Source: a virus
Virus record (IMG/VR): IMGVR_UViG_3300032783_000063
Location: 37,306 to 101,305 of that record
Strand: one strand, 5' to 3'
Length of the DNA stretch: 64,000 nucleotides
Shown here: positions 39,603 through 47,406 of the stretch, one piece after another
Layout: every line of letters begins with the position of its first letter
How positions within the stretch are numbered: position 1 is the first letter of the stretch
Notes under the pieces: model-generated
Told to the model about the DNA's origin: nothing
Database searches by the model: none
Seen by the model: the letters and a program-made list of their open reading frames with translations, nothing else
Program-made: the position numbers and the translations under genes

Positions 39603-40299
39603 TGCACACGAAAACCTGCTCGGCAAGTTCCCCGGCGCGGTATCTGCCACATGCGACGGCCGGGGGGCCGTGAACCTGGAAGTCGCAGGTGAGGCCCCCG
39701 GCTGGCGGTCAGCGCGGTGCCCGATCTGCGCTGGAAAGAAAGTTTCCGCTGCTGTTGCGGGGTTTGTTCCGCCACGGTTCCGTGACCCGATCAATGTGCC
39801 CGCTGACGTCACGGAATGGGCGGCCCGCGGCCGGACTGCGCAGGGGCTTTACCTGGCTGGCCAGGTCGGTACCGGCAAGACTCATGCTGCATGGGTAGCC
39901 ACGGCTGAGTGGTGTCTGGCCACAGGGACGCTCCCGCATGGCGAAGACGAGCACTGGACTGTCGGCCGGGTGAGACCCACTGTCATTTTCACTCGCATGA
40001 CGGATCTTCTGGACGATCTGCGGCCTGGTGATGAAGCACGTCAGCGGGTTCGGGACTGCCAGTACGCTGACCTGCTGGTCCTGGACGATCTGGGCGCCGA
40101 GAAAGCGTCAGAGTGGACGCAAGAACGCATCTACAGCGTCATCGACCACCGTTATGTGACGTGCTTGCCGCTGATTGTCACGAGCAACCTGCCGCCGACC
40201 AAGCTTTCCGGGCAGACCGGCGAGCGCGTCGCGAGCCGGCTCGCCGAGATGTGCCTTGTGGTGCCGATGACTGGCCGCGACAGGCGGCGGCAGTCATGA
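39589..40299 (+). CDS. DnaC-like helicase loader ATPase
   Basis: GATGAGGAGTACCAGC precedes GTG 39589. 236 residues: an N-terminal CxxC pair (RCPICAGKK, about 44-47), Walker A GQVGTGKT at 91-98, Walker B LLVLDDLGAE at about 165, and the SNLPP sensor stretch. It would load the adjacent DnaB-type helicase at the origin. Overlaps the initiator gene by 14 bases and the helicase gene by 4. Confidence 0.8.
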   Translation: MAGPDAHENLLGKFPGAVSATCDGRGAVNLEVAGEAPGWRSARCPICAGKKVSAAVAGFVPPRFRDPINVPADVTEWAARGRTAQGLYLAGQVGTGKTHAAWVATAEWCLATGTLPHGEDEHWTVGRVRPTVIFTRMTDLLDDLRPGDEARQRVRDCQYADLLVLDDLGAEKASEWTQERIYSVIDHRYVTCLPLIVTSNLPPTKLSGQTGERVASRLAEMCLVVPMTGRDRRRQS

Positions 40300-41642
40300 C
40301 GGTCATCGACGCGCCGCCGGTGGTCATGCCGGACGTTGACCTCGCCGAGAAGGCCGTCCTGGCGGCGATGCTGGCGTCCCGCCGTGCAGCGGAGACGCTG
40401 ATCGAGATCCTGCCGTCGGCGGATTGTTTCGGCAGCCAGATCCACCGGGCCGTGTACGACGCTGTCCGGTATGTGACGGAAAGCGGGGAGCCGCATGAGC
40501 CGCCGTCGGTGCTGAAGCGGCTTGTCGCCGTCGAGGCGGGGGTTTGGCGGACCGGCCAGGCGGGGGTGATCCTCGCCGGCCTGGCCGGTTATGTGACGGC
40601 GTCGTACGAGGCGCATGCCCGGACGGTCCTGAACGCTGCGGTGCGCCGCCGGGGCGAGGTGGCGCTGCTGCAAATCGCGGACCTGCTGAAGGATCCGGCG
40701 TTTGATCCTGAGGGCGGCGGTGACCTGGCGCGGAAGCTGCTGGATGACGCCCTGACAGTGTCGGGTGATAACGGGGCTGCGGTTCCGGTGTCGGAATTGT
40801 TCGTGTCGTCGTTCGAGCGGCTGGAGGCGGGGAAGCAGCCGGGTGTCGTGCAGGTGCCGTGGCTGGATCTGCGGAGTCTGGTGCCGTGGCTGCGGCCGGG
40901 CCAGCTGGTGACGATCGCGGCGCGGCCGTCGCTGGGCAAATCGCTGCTGGGTCAGGACATTGCCCGGCATGTGGCGATGCGCCAGCACCTGCCGGTGATC
41001 TTGTTCACGATGGAGATGGACCGCGACGAGGTCATGGACCGTCTCATCGCTGCTGAGTCGTCGGTGCTGCTGAAGCGGATCACCGACTCCACCCTGGATG
41101 AGGACGAGTGGGATCGGATCGCGGCCACATCACCGCGGTTCGCCGACTCGAAGCTGATCATTGATGACACGCCGCAGATCACGCTGGCGCATATCCGGGC
41201 CCGGCTGCGGGGCATGGCGCGGAAAGATCCGGCGCAGGTGGCGATCGTCGATTACCTGCAGCTGATGGACGGCGCGGGCGGGGAGAACCGGCAGCAGGAG
41301 GTTGCCCGGCTGGTGTCGGGGCTGAAGGCGATTGCCCGCGAGTTCCGGATCCCGGTGGTGATGCTGTGCCAGCTGAACCGGGGACCTGAGGCCCGGCATG
41401 ACAAACGTCCGTACATGTCGGATGCCCGTGAGTCGGGCGCGGTTGAGAACGATTCGGATATCGCGATCCTGATTCACCGCCCGGATCACTATGAGGCCGA
41501 GTCGCCGCGTGCGGGTGAGGCGGACCTGATCGTGGACAAGAACCGGAATGGGCCGCGGGCGACGGTGACGGTGGGGTTCCAGGGTCACTACGGCCGGTTC
41601 GTTGATCTGGCGCCTGCGCATCTGGCGGGCGGTGTGCGATGA
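40296..41642 (+). CDS. dnaB: replicative DNA helicase, DnaB family
   Basis: 448 residues. DnaB N-terminal domain (DLAEKAVLAAMLASRRAAETLIEIL...), Walker A AARPSLGKS at 208-216, LFTMEM (motif H1a-like), VDYLQLM (Walker B) and CQLNRGPEARHDKRPYMSDARESGAVENDSD with the terminal DKNRNGP...TVGF. Length matches the family. Forms the phage replication fork helicase together with the preceding loader. Confidence 0.93.
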   Translation: MTVIDAPPVVMPDVDLAEKAVLAAMLASRRAAETLIEILPSADCFGSQIHRAVYDAVRYVTESGEPHEPPSVLKRLVAVEAGVWRTGQAGVILAGLAGYVTASYEAHARTVLNAAVRRRGEVALLQIADLLKDPAFDPEGGGDLARKLLDDALTVSGDNGAAVPVSELFVSSFERLEAGKQPGVVQVPWLDLRSLVPWLRPGQLVTIAARPSLGKSLLGQDIARHVAMRQHLPVILFTMEMDRDEVMDRLIAAESSVLLKRITDSTLDEDEWDRIAATSPRFADSKLIIDDTPQITLAHIRARLRGMARKDPAQVAIVDYLQLMDGAGGENRQQEVARLVSGLKAIAREFRIPVVMLCQLNRGPEARHDKRPYMSDARESGAVENDSDIAILIHRPDHYEAESPRAGEADLIVDKNRNGPRATVTVGFQGHYGRFVDLAPAHLAGGVR

Positions 41643-41842
41643 CCTTGCCCCGGCCTGCCGATAACTGCGGGGAGTGCGTGACGCAGGAGCGGGCGATCAC
41701 TGCCCGGCCGTATCTGGTGCGCGGTGATGGCCCGGATGGTGTGCGGGCGTACTACCGGTGCGGCGGCTGCGGGCATCAGTGGTGGACGTCCTGGAACACG
41801 TTCGGGATGGAAGCGGAAGAGACGGGAGCTGGTGCGGCGTGA
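41639..41842 (+). CDS. zinc-ribbon protein (67 aa)
   Basis: NCGECVTQ... and YRCGGCGHQWWTSW form a four-Cys ribbon reminiscent of small TFIIS-like zinc proteins of phages. ATGA/GTGA overlaps both sides. Confidence 0.6.
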   Translation: MTLPRPADNCGECVTQERAITARPYLVRGDGPDGVRAYYRCGGCGHQWWTSWNTFGMEAEETGAGAA

Positions 41843-42069
41843 GAGCCGAGATGGGCCTGTGTGGCTGCGGGAGCACGTTTCCGCGGCCGAAGGGCGAGAC
41901 GTACACGCAGTGCCTGGGCTGCCAGACGACGGCCCGGCTCGGGCGGGCTGGCCTGACGGCCGCCGACCCGCAGGTAGCCGCCCTGGCGGCGAGGATCACG
42001 AACGCATATGCGGCGGCCCGGCGGCGTGCCGGGCTTGACGACGCCGCAGCGGCGGGGGGGCTGGCGTGA
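41839..42069 (+). CDS. zinc protein (76 aa, GTG start)
   Basis: MGLCGCGSTFPRPKGETYTQCLGC gives a CxC...CxxC site, then an Ala-rich helix. Overlaps its neighbours by 4 bases each. Function unknown. Confidence 0.5.
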   Translation: MRAEMGLCGCGSTFPRPKGETYTQCLGCQTTARLGRAGLTAADPQVAALAARITNAYAAARRRAGLDDAAAAGGLA

Positions 42070-42272
42070 GCATCGAGCCGGACCCGCAGGCACGGTGGAT
42101 CCGGGCCGCCATGGAGGGCATGCGGGACCGGGACTCGGGTGTGGCGCACTGGGATGTGACGCGGATCGGGCTGATCGAGGTGCTGCCGGAGGTGGTGGCG
42201 ACGTGGGGCCTGGCGGATCAGGCGGATCTCGCGGACCGGCTGCTGGCGCTGCTGCCGCCGAGGTCCCCATAA
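42066..42272 (+). CDS. hypothetical protein (68 aa, GTG start)
   Basis: SIEPDPQARWIRAAMEGMRDRDSGVAHWDVTRIGLIEVLPEVVATWGLADQADLADRLLALLP: helical protein, no motif. GTGA overlap with the preceding gene. Confidence 0.5.
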   Translation: MSIEPDPQARWIRAAMEGMRDRDSGVAHWDVTRIGLIEVLPEVVATWGLADQADLADRLLALLPPRSP

Positions 42273-42319
42273 TCGGCGAACTATCAGCAATCAAGTCAAA
42301 TCGTTAGAAAGTGGAAGTT

Positions 42320-42598
42320 ATGAATGGTCACGAACTCGCGCGGCAGATCATCGACAAGCACGGCATCGACAGGTACCCGGACAAGTACCTGCAGGCCCTC
42401 AAGGTCATGGAGGAAATCGGCGAGCTCACAGGCGAGCTGCTCAAGAACCCAGACGGGCCGGGGGTGCTGAAGGAGTATGCCGATGTTGGGCTGGCGCTGT
42501 ACGCGCTGGGCAACAAGTTGGGCATCGACCTGGACGATGCGATGCGGCAGGTCATCGGCGGCGAAACGCGAACTTTCGCGAAGGTGACCGTGCGATGA
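42320..42598 (+). CDS. MazG-like NTP pyrophosphohydrolase
   Basis: 92 residues with EEIGELTGELLK...LKEYADVGLALYALGNKLGIDLDDAM, the MazG metal-binding order (ExxE ... ExxD). Phage MazG-like enzymes clear aberrant nucleotides or blunt alarmone signalling. ATG 42320 follows GAAAGTGGAAGTT. Confidence 0.8.
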   Translation: MNGHELARQIIDKHGIDRYPDKYLQALKVMEEIGELTGELLKNPDGPGVLKEYADVGLALYALGNKLGIDLDDAMRQVIGGETRTFAKVTVR

Positions 42599-42834
42599 GT
42601 GTGTGCAAATGCTCGCCGTGCGGCCGTGAGTTCACCGGGCTGAGCACGTTCGACAGGCATCAGGACGTGAACTACAACCGGCGGCCTGCGGTCGTCTGTG
42701 TGGATCCTGCTGGTCTTGGCATGGTTCAGAACAGATCGGGGCGGTGGGGGTTCCCGCTGGATGAGTCCGGCCGGGCATGGCTGGAGTCGCTGAGGGCCGC
42801 AGAGGCGGATGCTGCGGGGGAGGCCGGCCCGTGA
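42595..42834 (+). CDS. FDRHQ-motif zinc-finger phage protein (79 aa)
   Basis: CSPCGREFTGLSTFDRHQ...CVDPAGLGM..RSGRWGFP is the conserved pattern of small actinophage proteins (C2-type finger plus C-D-P). ATGA overlap with MazG. Role unknown; DNA binding plausible. Confidence 0.65.
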   Translation: MSVCKCSPCGREFTGLSTFDRHQDVNYNRRPAVVCVDPAGLGMVQNRSGRWGFPLDESGRAWLESLRAAEADAAGEAGP

Positions 42835-42965
42835 ATGCCCCTAGCCGTCGATCCCTGCGATTTCTGCGGGCCGTTCAGGGGCGTCTGGACACAACACTTA
42901 GGCCAGGCATTCCTGAGCCCGCAAAACGGCTCTCAGCGCTTCGCGGGGTGACGGGTCGTGGCTGA
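42831..42965 (+). CDS. short basic protein (44 aa, GTG start)
   Basis: GTGA overlap with the preceding stop; the frame reads NAPSRRSLRFLRAVQGRLDTTLRPGIPEPAKRLSALRG, then stops inside the start of the next gene. May be only a coupling frame. Confidence 0.4.
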   Translation: MNAPSRRSLRFLRAVQGRLDTTLRPGIPEPAKRLSALRGVTGRG

Positions 42966-43176
42966 GATCCGGCTGAAGCCCAAAGACGCCCGGGCGAAGT
43001 ACGTCCGCGACTACCGCCGCAACCACCCCGAGTACCGGGCCCGGAACAACCGCATGGCCCGCGCCCGCAAACGCGCCCAGGAGGCCCTGGCCCGCCGCTA
43101 CCCCGACGACTACCGGCGGCTGTACTGGGAGGAACTCGGGAAACTCCACGACGCGGGACTGCTGGACTCGCCGTGA
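42958..43176 (+). CDS. basic hypothetical protein (72 aa, GTG start)
   Basis: AEIRLKPKDARAKYVRDYRRNHPEYRARNNRMARARKRAQEALARRYPDDYRRLYWEELGK resembles the basic helical proteins often found beside phage HNH/early genes. GTGA overlap with the next gene. Confidence 0.6.
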   Translation: MAEIRLKPKDARAKYVRDYRRNHPEYRARNNRMARARKRAQEALARRYPDDYRRLYWEELGKLHDAGLLDSP

Positions 43177-43436
43177 AACTCATCATCCGCTCCGCCGCGC
43201 ACGGCCTTTACGATATTGAGGTTGATGGTCTGCGCGTCGGCCACATCATTAACGAGCGGGACGACTGCGGCAGGCGGAACGGGAGACGCGTCGCGCGGCT
43301 CTACACCCACCCCGGCCGTCCCGACATCAAAGCTGGCCTGATGTCGCGGCTGCGGCTCCGGGATCTCCGCGCTGACCTGCGGGAACACCTCAGAGAGAAT
43401 GGTCCGTGGTGGACATCGCCACCGGAAACCCGTTGA
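43173..43436 (+). CDS. hypothetical protein (87 aa, GTG start)
   Basis: KLIIRSAAHGLYDIEVDGLRVGHIINERDDCGRRNGRRVARLYTHPGRPDIKAGLMSRLRLRDLRADLREHL: beta-rich start and helical end. No family recognised. Confidence 0.5.
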   Translation: MKLIIRSAAHGLYDIEVDGLRVGHIINERDDCGRRNGRRVARLYTHPGRPDIKAGLMSRLRLRDLRADLREHLRENGPWWTSPPETR

Positions 43437-43496
43437 CGACTGGAAAGCCTGGCGTAACATCCAGGGAAAGCACAAGGCAACCATTCAGGAGCGCCA

Positions 43497-43856
43497 GTGA
43501 CTGCAACTGTTTACTGCCAGTGCCGGAAGATCATCGCCCGCTGTGAGGCCATGGGCGGATGCGAGTTCGACGGGTGGGTGCATGATTTCACCCGCGACCA
43601 TTTCTGTGGTGACGGGGAGATGGTCGCGGCGCCCGCCGGGCCTGTGCCGTCGGCCGCCCCGTCGGGGTGGGTTGTGCTCAGTTCCGATGATCCGCTGCTG
43701 TCACGAGACGAAGCGGTCGAGGTCGCGGCGAAGGGAAATCTGCGGCGGTCGCTGAAGGGCGAGCCGCAGCGGTACGTGGTCGCGGCGGTCAAGGTCGAGA
43801 GCGCGGCCCTTGAGAGCCGCCCGCGGCTACGTAATGCGGCCGGAAACGGCGCATAG
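43497..43856 (+). CDS. Cys/His-rich hypothetical protein (119 aa, GTG start)
   Basis: CAGGAGCGCCA precedes GTG 43497. N-terminus YCQCRKIIARCEAMGGCEFDGWVHDFTRDHFCGDG has Cys and His spaced as in a treble-clef-like metal site. C-terminal region is mixed charge. The 43437-43496 spacer holds a ribosome site only. Last gene of the early run. Confidence 0.5.
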   Translation: MTATVYCQCRKIIARCEAMGGCEFDGWVHDFTRDHFCGDGEMVAAPAGPVPSAAPSGWVVLSSDDPLLSRDEAVEVAAKGNLRRSLKGEPQRYVVAAVKVESAALESRPRLRNAAGNGA

Positions 43857-44017
43857 ATCCTCGCAGCGTGACTATTCTGTTACTGTCGGTTGGCGTTTCG
43901 CGTACCAATGTGACTCTTGACGTGGGATGATGCCGGTGCGCAACCGCCCGCGCGGGGAGAGGGTCCGGCCGGACCCGGGGCGGGAACGGTATACCGAGCT
44001 CAAAGGAGCAGATCATC

Positions 44018-44740
44018 ATGTTCAAGACAACCGCCAGGATCGCCGCGGCCGGGTTCGCCGCCAGCGCCCTGGCCCTCGCCGGCGCAGCCGCCGCGAACGC
44101 AGCCGCCCGCCCGGACGCCACCAACGCCTGCGGCGCAGCCTGCACTGACGTCATCTTCCAGAACCCCGGCGCGACCGGGCTTCCCGAGTCGGCGACCCTG
44201 GCCGGCAACGCGAACACCTACGTCAACCTCGACCAGGGCAGCAACACCAACGCGCGCGAGGACTTCACCCCGATCGCCGAAGGCACAGTCGTCCCGCTGT
44301 GGTGCAAGGCATCGGGCGCGAAGCAGGCCGGGTCGGTGTTCACGAACCACCAGTGCGCCCTGATCAAGAGCGCGGCCCTGACGGCTGCGACGTCGTTCGA
44401 GTTCAACTACAACCCGAACAACGGCGGCAGCAACGAGTGCGTCGGTGACTTTCACGGCCAGACCCCGGTCCCGTCGGGCTACCGGTTCCGTCTTACCCCG
44501 TGCGGCCAGACCGCAGCCAGTGTCGTGATCGTGTCGAATCACCTGCCCGGCGGCGTTCACACGCAGGCCGGCACGGTGATGGTGATCTCCGGCGGAAGCG
44601 ACAACTTCTCCCGGCCGATCGTCGCGACCTCGACCGGCAGCGCCCTGTTCCCGCAGCCGCTGAAGTGGACGCAGGTCAGCATCAACGGCGGTGTCGTGTC
44701 GGACACGCAGGTCGTGAAGCTGGCGCCTGCGCCGTTCTAG
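44018..44740 (+). CDS. secreted protein of unknown function (240 aa)
   Basis: CAAAGGAGCAGATCATC precedes ATG. Clear Sec signal (FKTTARIAAAGFAASALALAGAAAANAAA, cut near residue 29). The mature part is beta-rich with six cysteines and no recognised enzyme motif. Its own upstream spacer (43857-44017) and a strong downstream terminator make it a separate transcription unit, as expected of a moron-type gene expressed from a prophage. Confidence 0.65.
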   Translation: MFKTTARIAAAGFAASALALAGAAAANAAARPDATNACGAACTDVIFQNPGATGLPESATLAGNANTYVNLDQGSNTNAREDFTPIAEGTVVPLWCKASGAKQAGSVFTNHQCALIKSAALTAATSFEFNYNPNNGGSNECVGDFHGQTPVPSGYRFRLTPCGQTAASVVIVSNHLPGGVHTQAGTVMVISGGSDNFSRPIVATSTGSALFPQPLKWTQVSINGGVVSDTQVVKLAPAPF

Positions 44741-44823
44741 GCCGCTGGCCGGCGCGGCGTTTTCCTGACAGGACGCCGCGAAGGGCGGGCGCTGCGGTCC
44801 GACGACGGCCGGGCTCGTCCTGG

Positions 44824-44859
44824 GGCCCCTGCCCGCAGCGTGACCTGCGGGCAGGGGCC
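44824..44859 (+). terminator. strong terminator hairpin
   Basis: GGCCCCTGCCCGCAG (44824-44838) pairs perfectly with CTGCGGGCAGGGGCC (44845-44859) around a 6-nt loop, followed by TTTCCC. A weaker CGCGGCGT/ACGCCGCG hairpin precedes it at 44753-44780. Confidence 0.85.
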
Positions 44860-44885
44860 TTTCCCGTGGGAGAGGGGGATGGCTG

Positions 44886-45287
44886 GTGTCGGAGGGGGAG
44901 CGGGACGCGCGGATCGTGCAGCGGCTGATCGCGGCGGGGGTGATCCCGGTGGTGGTGTCGCTGGTGGCGCGGCCGCTGTTCGTGCATGCCGGGATGTTCG
45001 GGTTCGGGCGTCTGCGGGGGACCGGGAAGGCGTGCGCGGTTCAGTGGCTGCGGCTGGCGCGGGGGGTGCCGGGCCTGCGGATGCACCAGGTGGCCGGGGG
45101 TGTGGTGCTGATGGCGGCGGTGGCGGCTGCCGCGGGGGTTCTGGGGGTGACGGCTGTGCTGACCCGGCGCCCCGCGGGGCGGCATGCGGTAGGCGCGCCG
45201 GTGCTGGTGCCGCTGGTGGTGTTCGACGGCCGCGGCGGCGACACGTTCGAGATGACTGTCATACAGGAGGCGGGCTGGGCTGCTTGA
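44886..45287 (+). CDS. membrane protein (133 aa, GTG start)
   Basis: GGGAGAGGGGGATGGCTG precedes GTG 44886. Helix around 15-30 and a longer one at about 70-92 (VAGGVVLMAAVAAAAGVLGVTAVL). Ends with a TVIQ codon set that contains one TGTCATACA motif. Its stop lies at the promoter for the next operon. Confidence 0.5.
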   Translation: MSEGERDARIVQRLIAAGVIPVVVSLVARPLFVHAGMFGFGRLRGTGKACAVQWLRLARGVPGLRMHQVAGGVVLMAAVAAAAGVLGVTAVLTRRPAGRHAVGAPVLVPLVVFDGRGGDTFEMTVIQEAGWAA

Positions 45288-45326
45288 CAGCTGGTAGTAC
45301 CGGGTCATAGACTGGTACTACCAGCT
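45284..45326 (+). promoter_or_regulatory. promoter with flanking 13-bp inverted-repeat operator
   Basis: TTGACA (45284-45289) and TAGACT (45308-45313) are spaced 18 bp, a good sigma-70-type promoter. AGCTGGTAGTACC (45289-45301) and GGTACTACCAGCT (45314-45326) are perfect 13-bp arms flanking the -10 box, ideal for repression by a dimeric regulator. The gene at 45344 starts 17 bases beyond and may encode it. Confidence 0.75.
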
Positions 45327-45343
45327 AAGCAAGGGAGCCAAAA

Positions 45344-45556
45344 ATGGGCGAGACACTCAGCAATGCCGAACAATCAGTAAGAGCGTTCATGGACGCGCAT
45401 CGCGGGCAGTGGATGACTGCGAGAGAAGTCGCCAAGGGTACTGGCTGCCGACTGCCAGTGGCTGAGGACTTCCTGCTCATCATGGCACTAGACGCTGAGA
45501 TTGACAGGAAGCTAAGCGCGCCAGGTCAGTCTGGGCACCTATGGCGGATGCCATGA
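45344..45556 (+). CDS. small winged-helix-like regulator (70 aa)
   Basis: AAGCAAGGGAGCCAAAA precedes ATG. SNAEQSVRAFMDAHRGQWMTAREVAKGTGCRLPVAEDFLLIMALDAEIDRKL...HLWRM has the helix-turn-helix plus wing order of small phage regulators. Codon use is less GC-biased than its neighbours. Likely autoregulated through the upstream operator. Confidence 0.55.
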   Translation: MGETLSNAEQSVRAFMDAHRGQWMTAREVAKGTGCRLPVAEDFLLIMALDAEIDRKLSAPGQSGHLWRMP

Positions 45557-45738
45557 AACTCAGCGATAGGGAACTAGCGGATGCCGAGCGCATCGCCGCC
45601 CGCTACCACATGCCTCTGGCCGGTGTCATACACCTTGGCGAGGTGCTCAAGAACCTGCCCGTGGGCGAGGCGATCACCGCAGCCACCCTCGGCTACACCC
45701 CGCCGCCGCCGAAGCACGGGAAGCACGAAGATGCCTGA
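45553..45738 (+). CDS. hypothetical protein (61 aa)
   Basis: ATG 45553 overlaps the preceding stop (ATG 45541 is an alternative). KLSDRELADAERIAARYHMPLAGVIHLGEVLKNLPVGEAITAATLG is a small helical protein. Contains TGTCATACA in its GVIH codons. Confidence 0.5.
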   Translation: MKLSDRELADAERIAARYHMPLAGVIHLGEVLKNLPVGEAITAATLGYTPPPPKHGKHEDA

Positions 45739-45919
45739 CGAGCACCTGCGGCGGCCGCTCAGCGCCCGCCCCCCGGAAGCCCTTGAAACGTGGCTGCGTG
45801 AGCACGCCGCGGAAACAGGACACCCCCTCAACGCCATCATCACGGAAGCACTCACCCGCTACCGCGCATGGATCACCAGCAGGACCGACGAGCACGCCGA
45901 AGAAGATGACCAGTCATGA
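45731..45919 (+). CDS. ribbon-helix-helix antitoxin-like protein (62 aa)
   Basis: RRPLSARPPEALETWLREHAAETGHPLNAIITEALTRYRAW fits a CopG/RHH fold (strand, helix, GxPxN turn, helix). No toxin gene is evident beside it, so it is more likely a transcription regulator. Confidence 0.6.
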   Translation: MPDEHLRRPLSARPPEALETWLREHAAETGHPLNAIITEALTRYRAWITSRTDEHAEEDDQS

Positions 45920-46224
45920 CCACAGGGAATGGCACCTACCATCCTACGTCCCCCCGCCGCGCCATCCACGACCGCCTGGCGGCCGCCCGCCAGGCCGAGA
46001 CTGACCTCGACGCGGCAATCGCCCGCGTCACCGTCCCGCAGCGGATCCTCACCGCCGCCGACCAGATCTTCCTCCAGGCGTACCGGTCGTCGGGTCCTGC
46101 CCAGTCCCGGATGGCGTACATCGCGGCGATCGCGGATGCGCCCGGCGCGCAGCTGCTGGCAGCGCTGGCGCACCGCACCTACCTGAACGACCAGGCATGG
46201 AACCATTCAAGGAGCGCAGCATGA
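45916..46224 (+). CDS. hypothetical protein (102 aa)
   Basis: ATGA overlap with the RHH gene. The C-terminal AGAQLLAALAHRTYLNDQAW recurs in the 46559 protein (LAHRTYLADQED), suggesting shared ancestry by local duplication. Function unknown. Confidence 0.5.
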   Translation: MTTGNGTYHPTSPRRAIHDRLAAARQAETDLDAAIARVTVPQRILTAADQIFLQAYRSSGPAQSRMAYIAAIADAPGAQLLAALAHRTYLNDQAWNHSRSAA

Positions 46225-46562
46225 GCCTTCAGAGCAAGCCGTACTACTGGGTCCGCTGCGACAACTGCAGCGCAGACTGCGACCCCGGCGACGACAACGC
46301 TGTCTGGGGGACCATTGCCGACGCAGTCCGTGCTGGCGCCGTCCAGGACTGGCTGGAGATAGCCGGGAAGCATTACTGCCCGGACTGCCCGCCGTCGGCA
46401 TGGCCTGCCGGGCACGTCGCCTTCCCCCACTTCGCCCGAAACCCCGTCGCAGGCAGTGACTGGTGCCAGTGCCCGTGCGTCGAATGCAGCGGGCACGTCG
46501 AGGGTCTCGAGGGCATGGACTGCATGTGCCCGGACTGCGGCTGCCATGAGGACGTCAAATGA
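46221..46562 (+). CDS. multi-zinc-ribbon protein (113 aa)
   Basis: VRCDNCSADCDPG, HYCPDCPPS, WCQCPCVECSGHV and DCMCPDCGCHEDVK give at least twelve cysteines in CxxC-like pairs, so two or three zinc sites. ATGA overlaps at both ends. Function unknown. Confidence 0.6.
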   Translation: MSLQSKPYYWVRCDNCSADCDPGDDNAVWGTIADAVRAGAVQDWLEIAGKHYCPDCPPSAWPAGHVAFPHFARNPVAGSDWCQCPCVECSGHVEGLEGMDCMCPDCGCHEDVK

Positions 46563-46765
46563 GCACGCTGGCGCACCGCACCTACCTCGCCGACCAGGAA
46601 GACGTGCCCCTCAGGTCCGGGCACTGGATCGGCGCCGAGGATCTCGCCGGCGTCTCGTTCGACTGGGCCGGGTTCTACACCGGCCTGTACGGACGTGCAG
46701 ACCTTGGTGACGACGGCCAGGACCTGGCTGAGTATCTGCCTGCCGCGCTGGCCGAGCTCAGGTAG
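46559..46765 (+). CDS. hypothetical protein, last gene of rightward module (68 aa)
   Basis: STLAHRTYLADQEDVPLRSGHWIGAEDLAGVSFDWAGFYTGLYGRADLGDDGQDLAEYLPAALAEL. Acidic; shares LAHRTYL with the 46221 operon's preceding gene. Followed by a bidirectional terminator. Confidence 0.5.
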   Translation: MSTLAHRTYLADQEDVPLRSGHWIGAEDLAGVSFDWAGFYTGLYGRADLGDDGQDLAEYLPAALAELR

Positions 46766-46782
46766 CCCTGGCATGCAAAAAC

Positions 46783-46826
46783 CGGCCCCGGCCCGCGCAT
46801 TATCAGACTGCGCGGAACCGGGGCCG
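46783..46826. terminator. bidirectional terminator between convergent modules
   Basis: CGGCCCCGG (46783-46791) and CCGGGGCCG (46818-46826) form a perfect stem, extended inside by CGCGC/GCGCG. AAAAA precedes it. It separates the plus-strand early module from the minus-strand late module. Confidence 0.75.
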
Positions 46827-46855
46827 ATCTGTCAGACGGGATTACATCATAACAC

Positions 46856-47398
46856 TCACGGAGCGGGCGGCGGTGGCGGCGGAGGCTGGTCCGTCACCGC
46901 GCCCGGGGTCAGCACCAGCGACGCCACCCCGCCCGGAGTCACCGTGATCAGATCCGACGCCGACAGCGTCCCGTCCGTCACCGTGATCGTCGCCGTCCCC
47001 GGCGCCGCCGCCACGAACAGGCACGAGCTTCCGTCAGCGGACGGGGTGGCGGCCACGACCACGCCGCCGGAGTCCTCCGACCAGGTCAGCGTGTCCGCGA
47101 CCGGGAACCCCTTGGAATCGTCCGCCGCAACCGCATAGGTGACTTCCTGCGTGTCAGACATCTGCACAGACATGTTCTCTCCCAGAAATCGAGTAGGTAC
47201 CGGCAGAGCCGGGCGGCCCTGCTCGAACGTCCACCGTGACGCCGTCAGGACGAGGACGGCGGGCGTGCCGTGCAGGACACTGGCGAACAGTTGCCCGGTG
47301 GCGAGGACCTCGCCGTTGATGTCCCCGTCGCTGTCGCGGCCTTCCCAGAGCTGCACGGCAAACTGCAGGCCGCGGAACCTGGCCTGGTCAGCATCCAT
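46856..47398 (-). CDS. phage protein with Ig-like (Big-type) domain
   Basis: ATG 47398 follows CTAAGGAGGGCC. 180 residues; residues about 76-165 (VQMSDTQEVTYAVAADDSKGFPVADTLTWSEDSGGVVVAATP...GTATITVTDGTLSASDLITVTPG) are a bacterial Ig-like fold common in phage virion-associated proteins. The tail is poly-proline. An internal ATG at 47173 with GGGAGAGAAC would yield the Ig domain alone (105 aa), a known small actinophage protein type. Confidence 0.7.
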   Translation of the reverse strand: MDADQARFRGLQFAVQLWEGRDSDGDINGEVLATGQLFASVLHGTPAVLVLTASRWTFEQGRPALPVPTRFLGENMSVQMSDTQEVTYAVAADDSKGFPVADTLTWSEDSGGVVVAATPSADGSSCLFVAAAPGTATITVTDGTLSASDLITVTPGGVASLVLTPGAVTDQPPPPPPPAP

Positions 47399-47406
47399 GG
47401 CCCTCC

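Noticed and set aside
45731-45919. Toxin-antitoxin pair with the RHH protein as antitoxin
   Set aside because: No toxin-like neighbour (no RelE/ParE/PIN motif) could be recognised.
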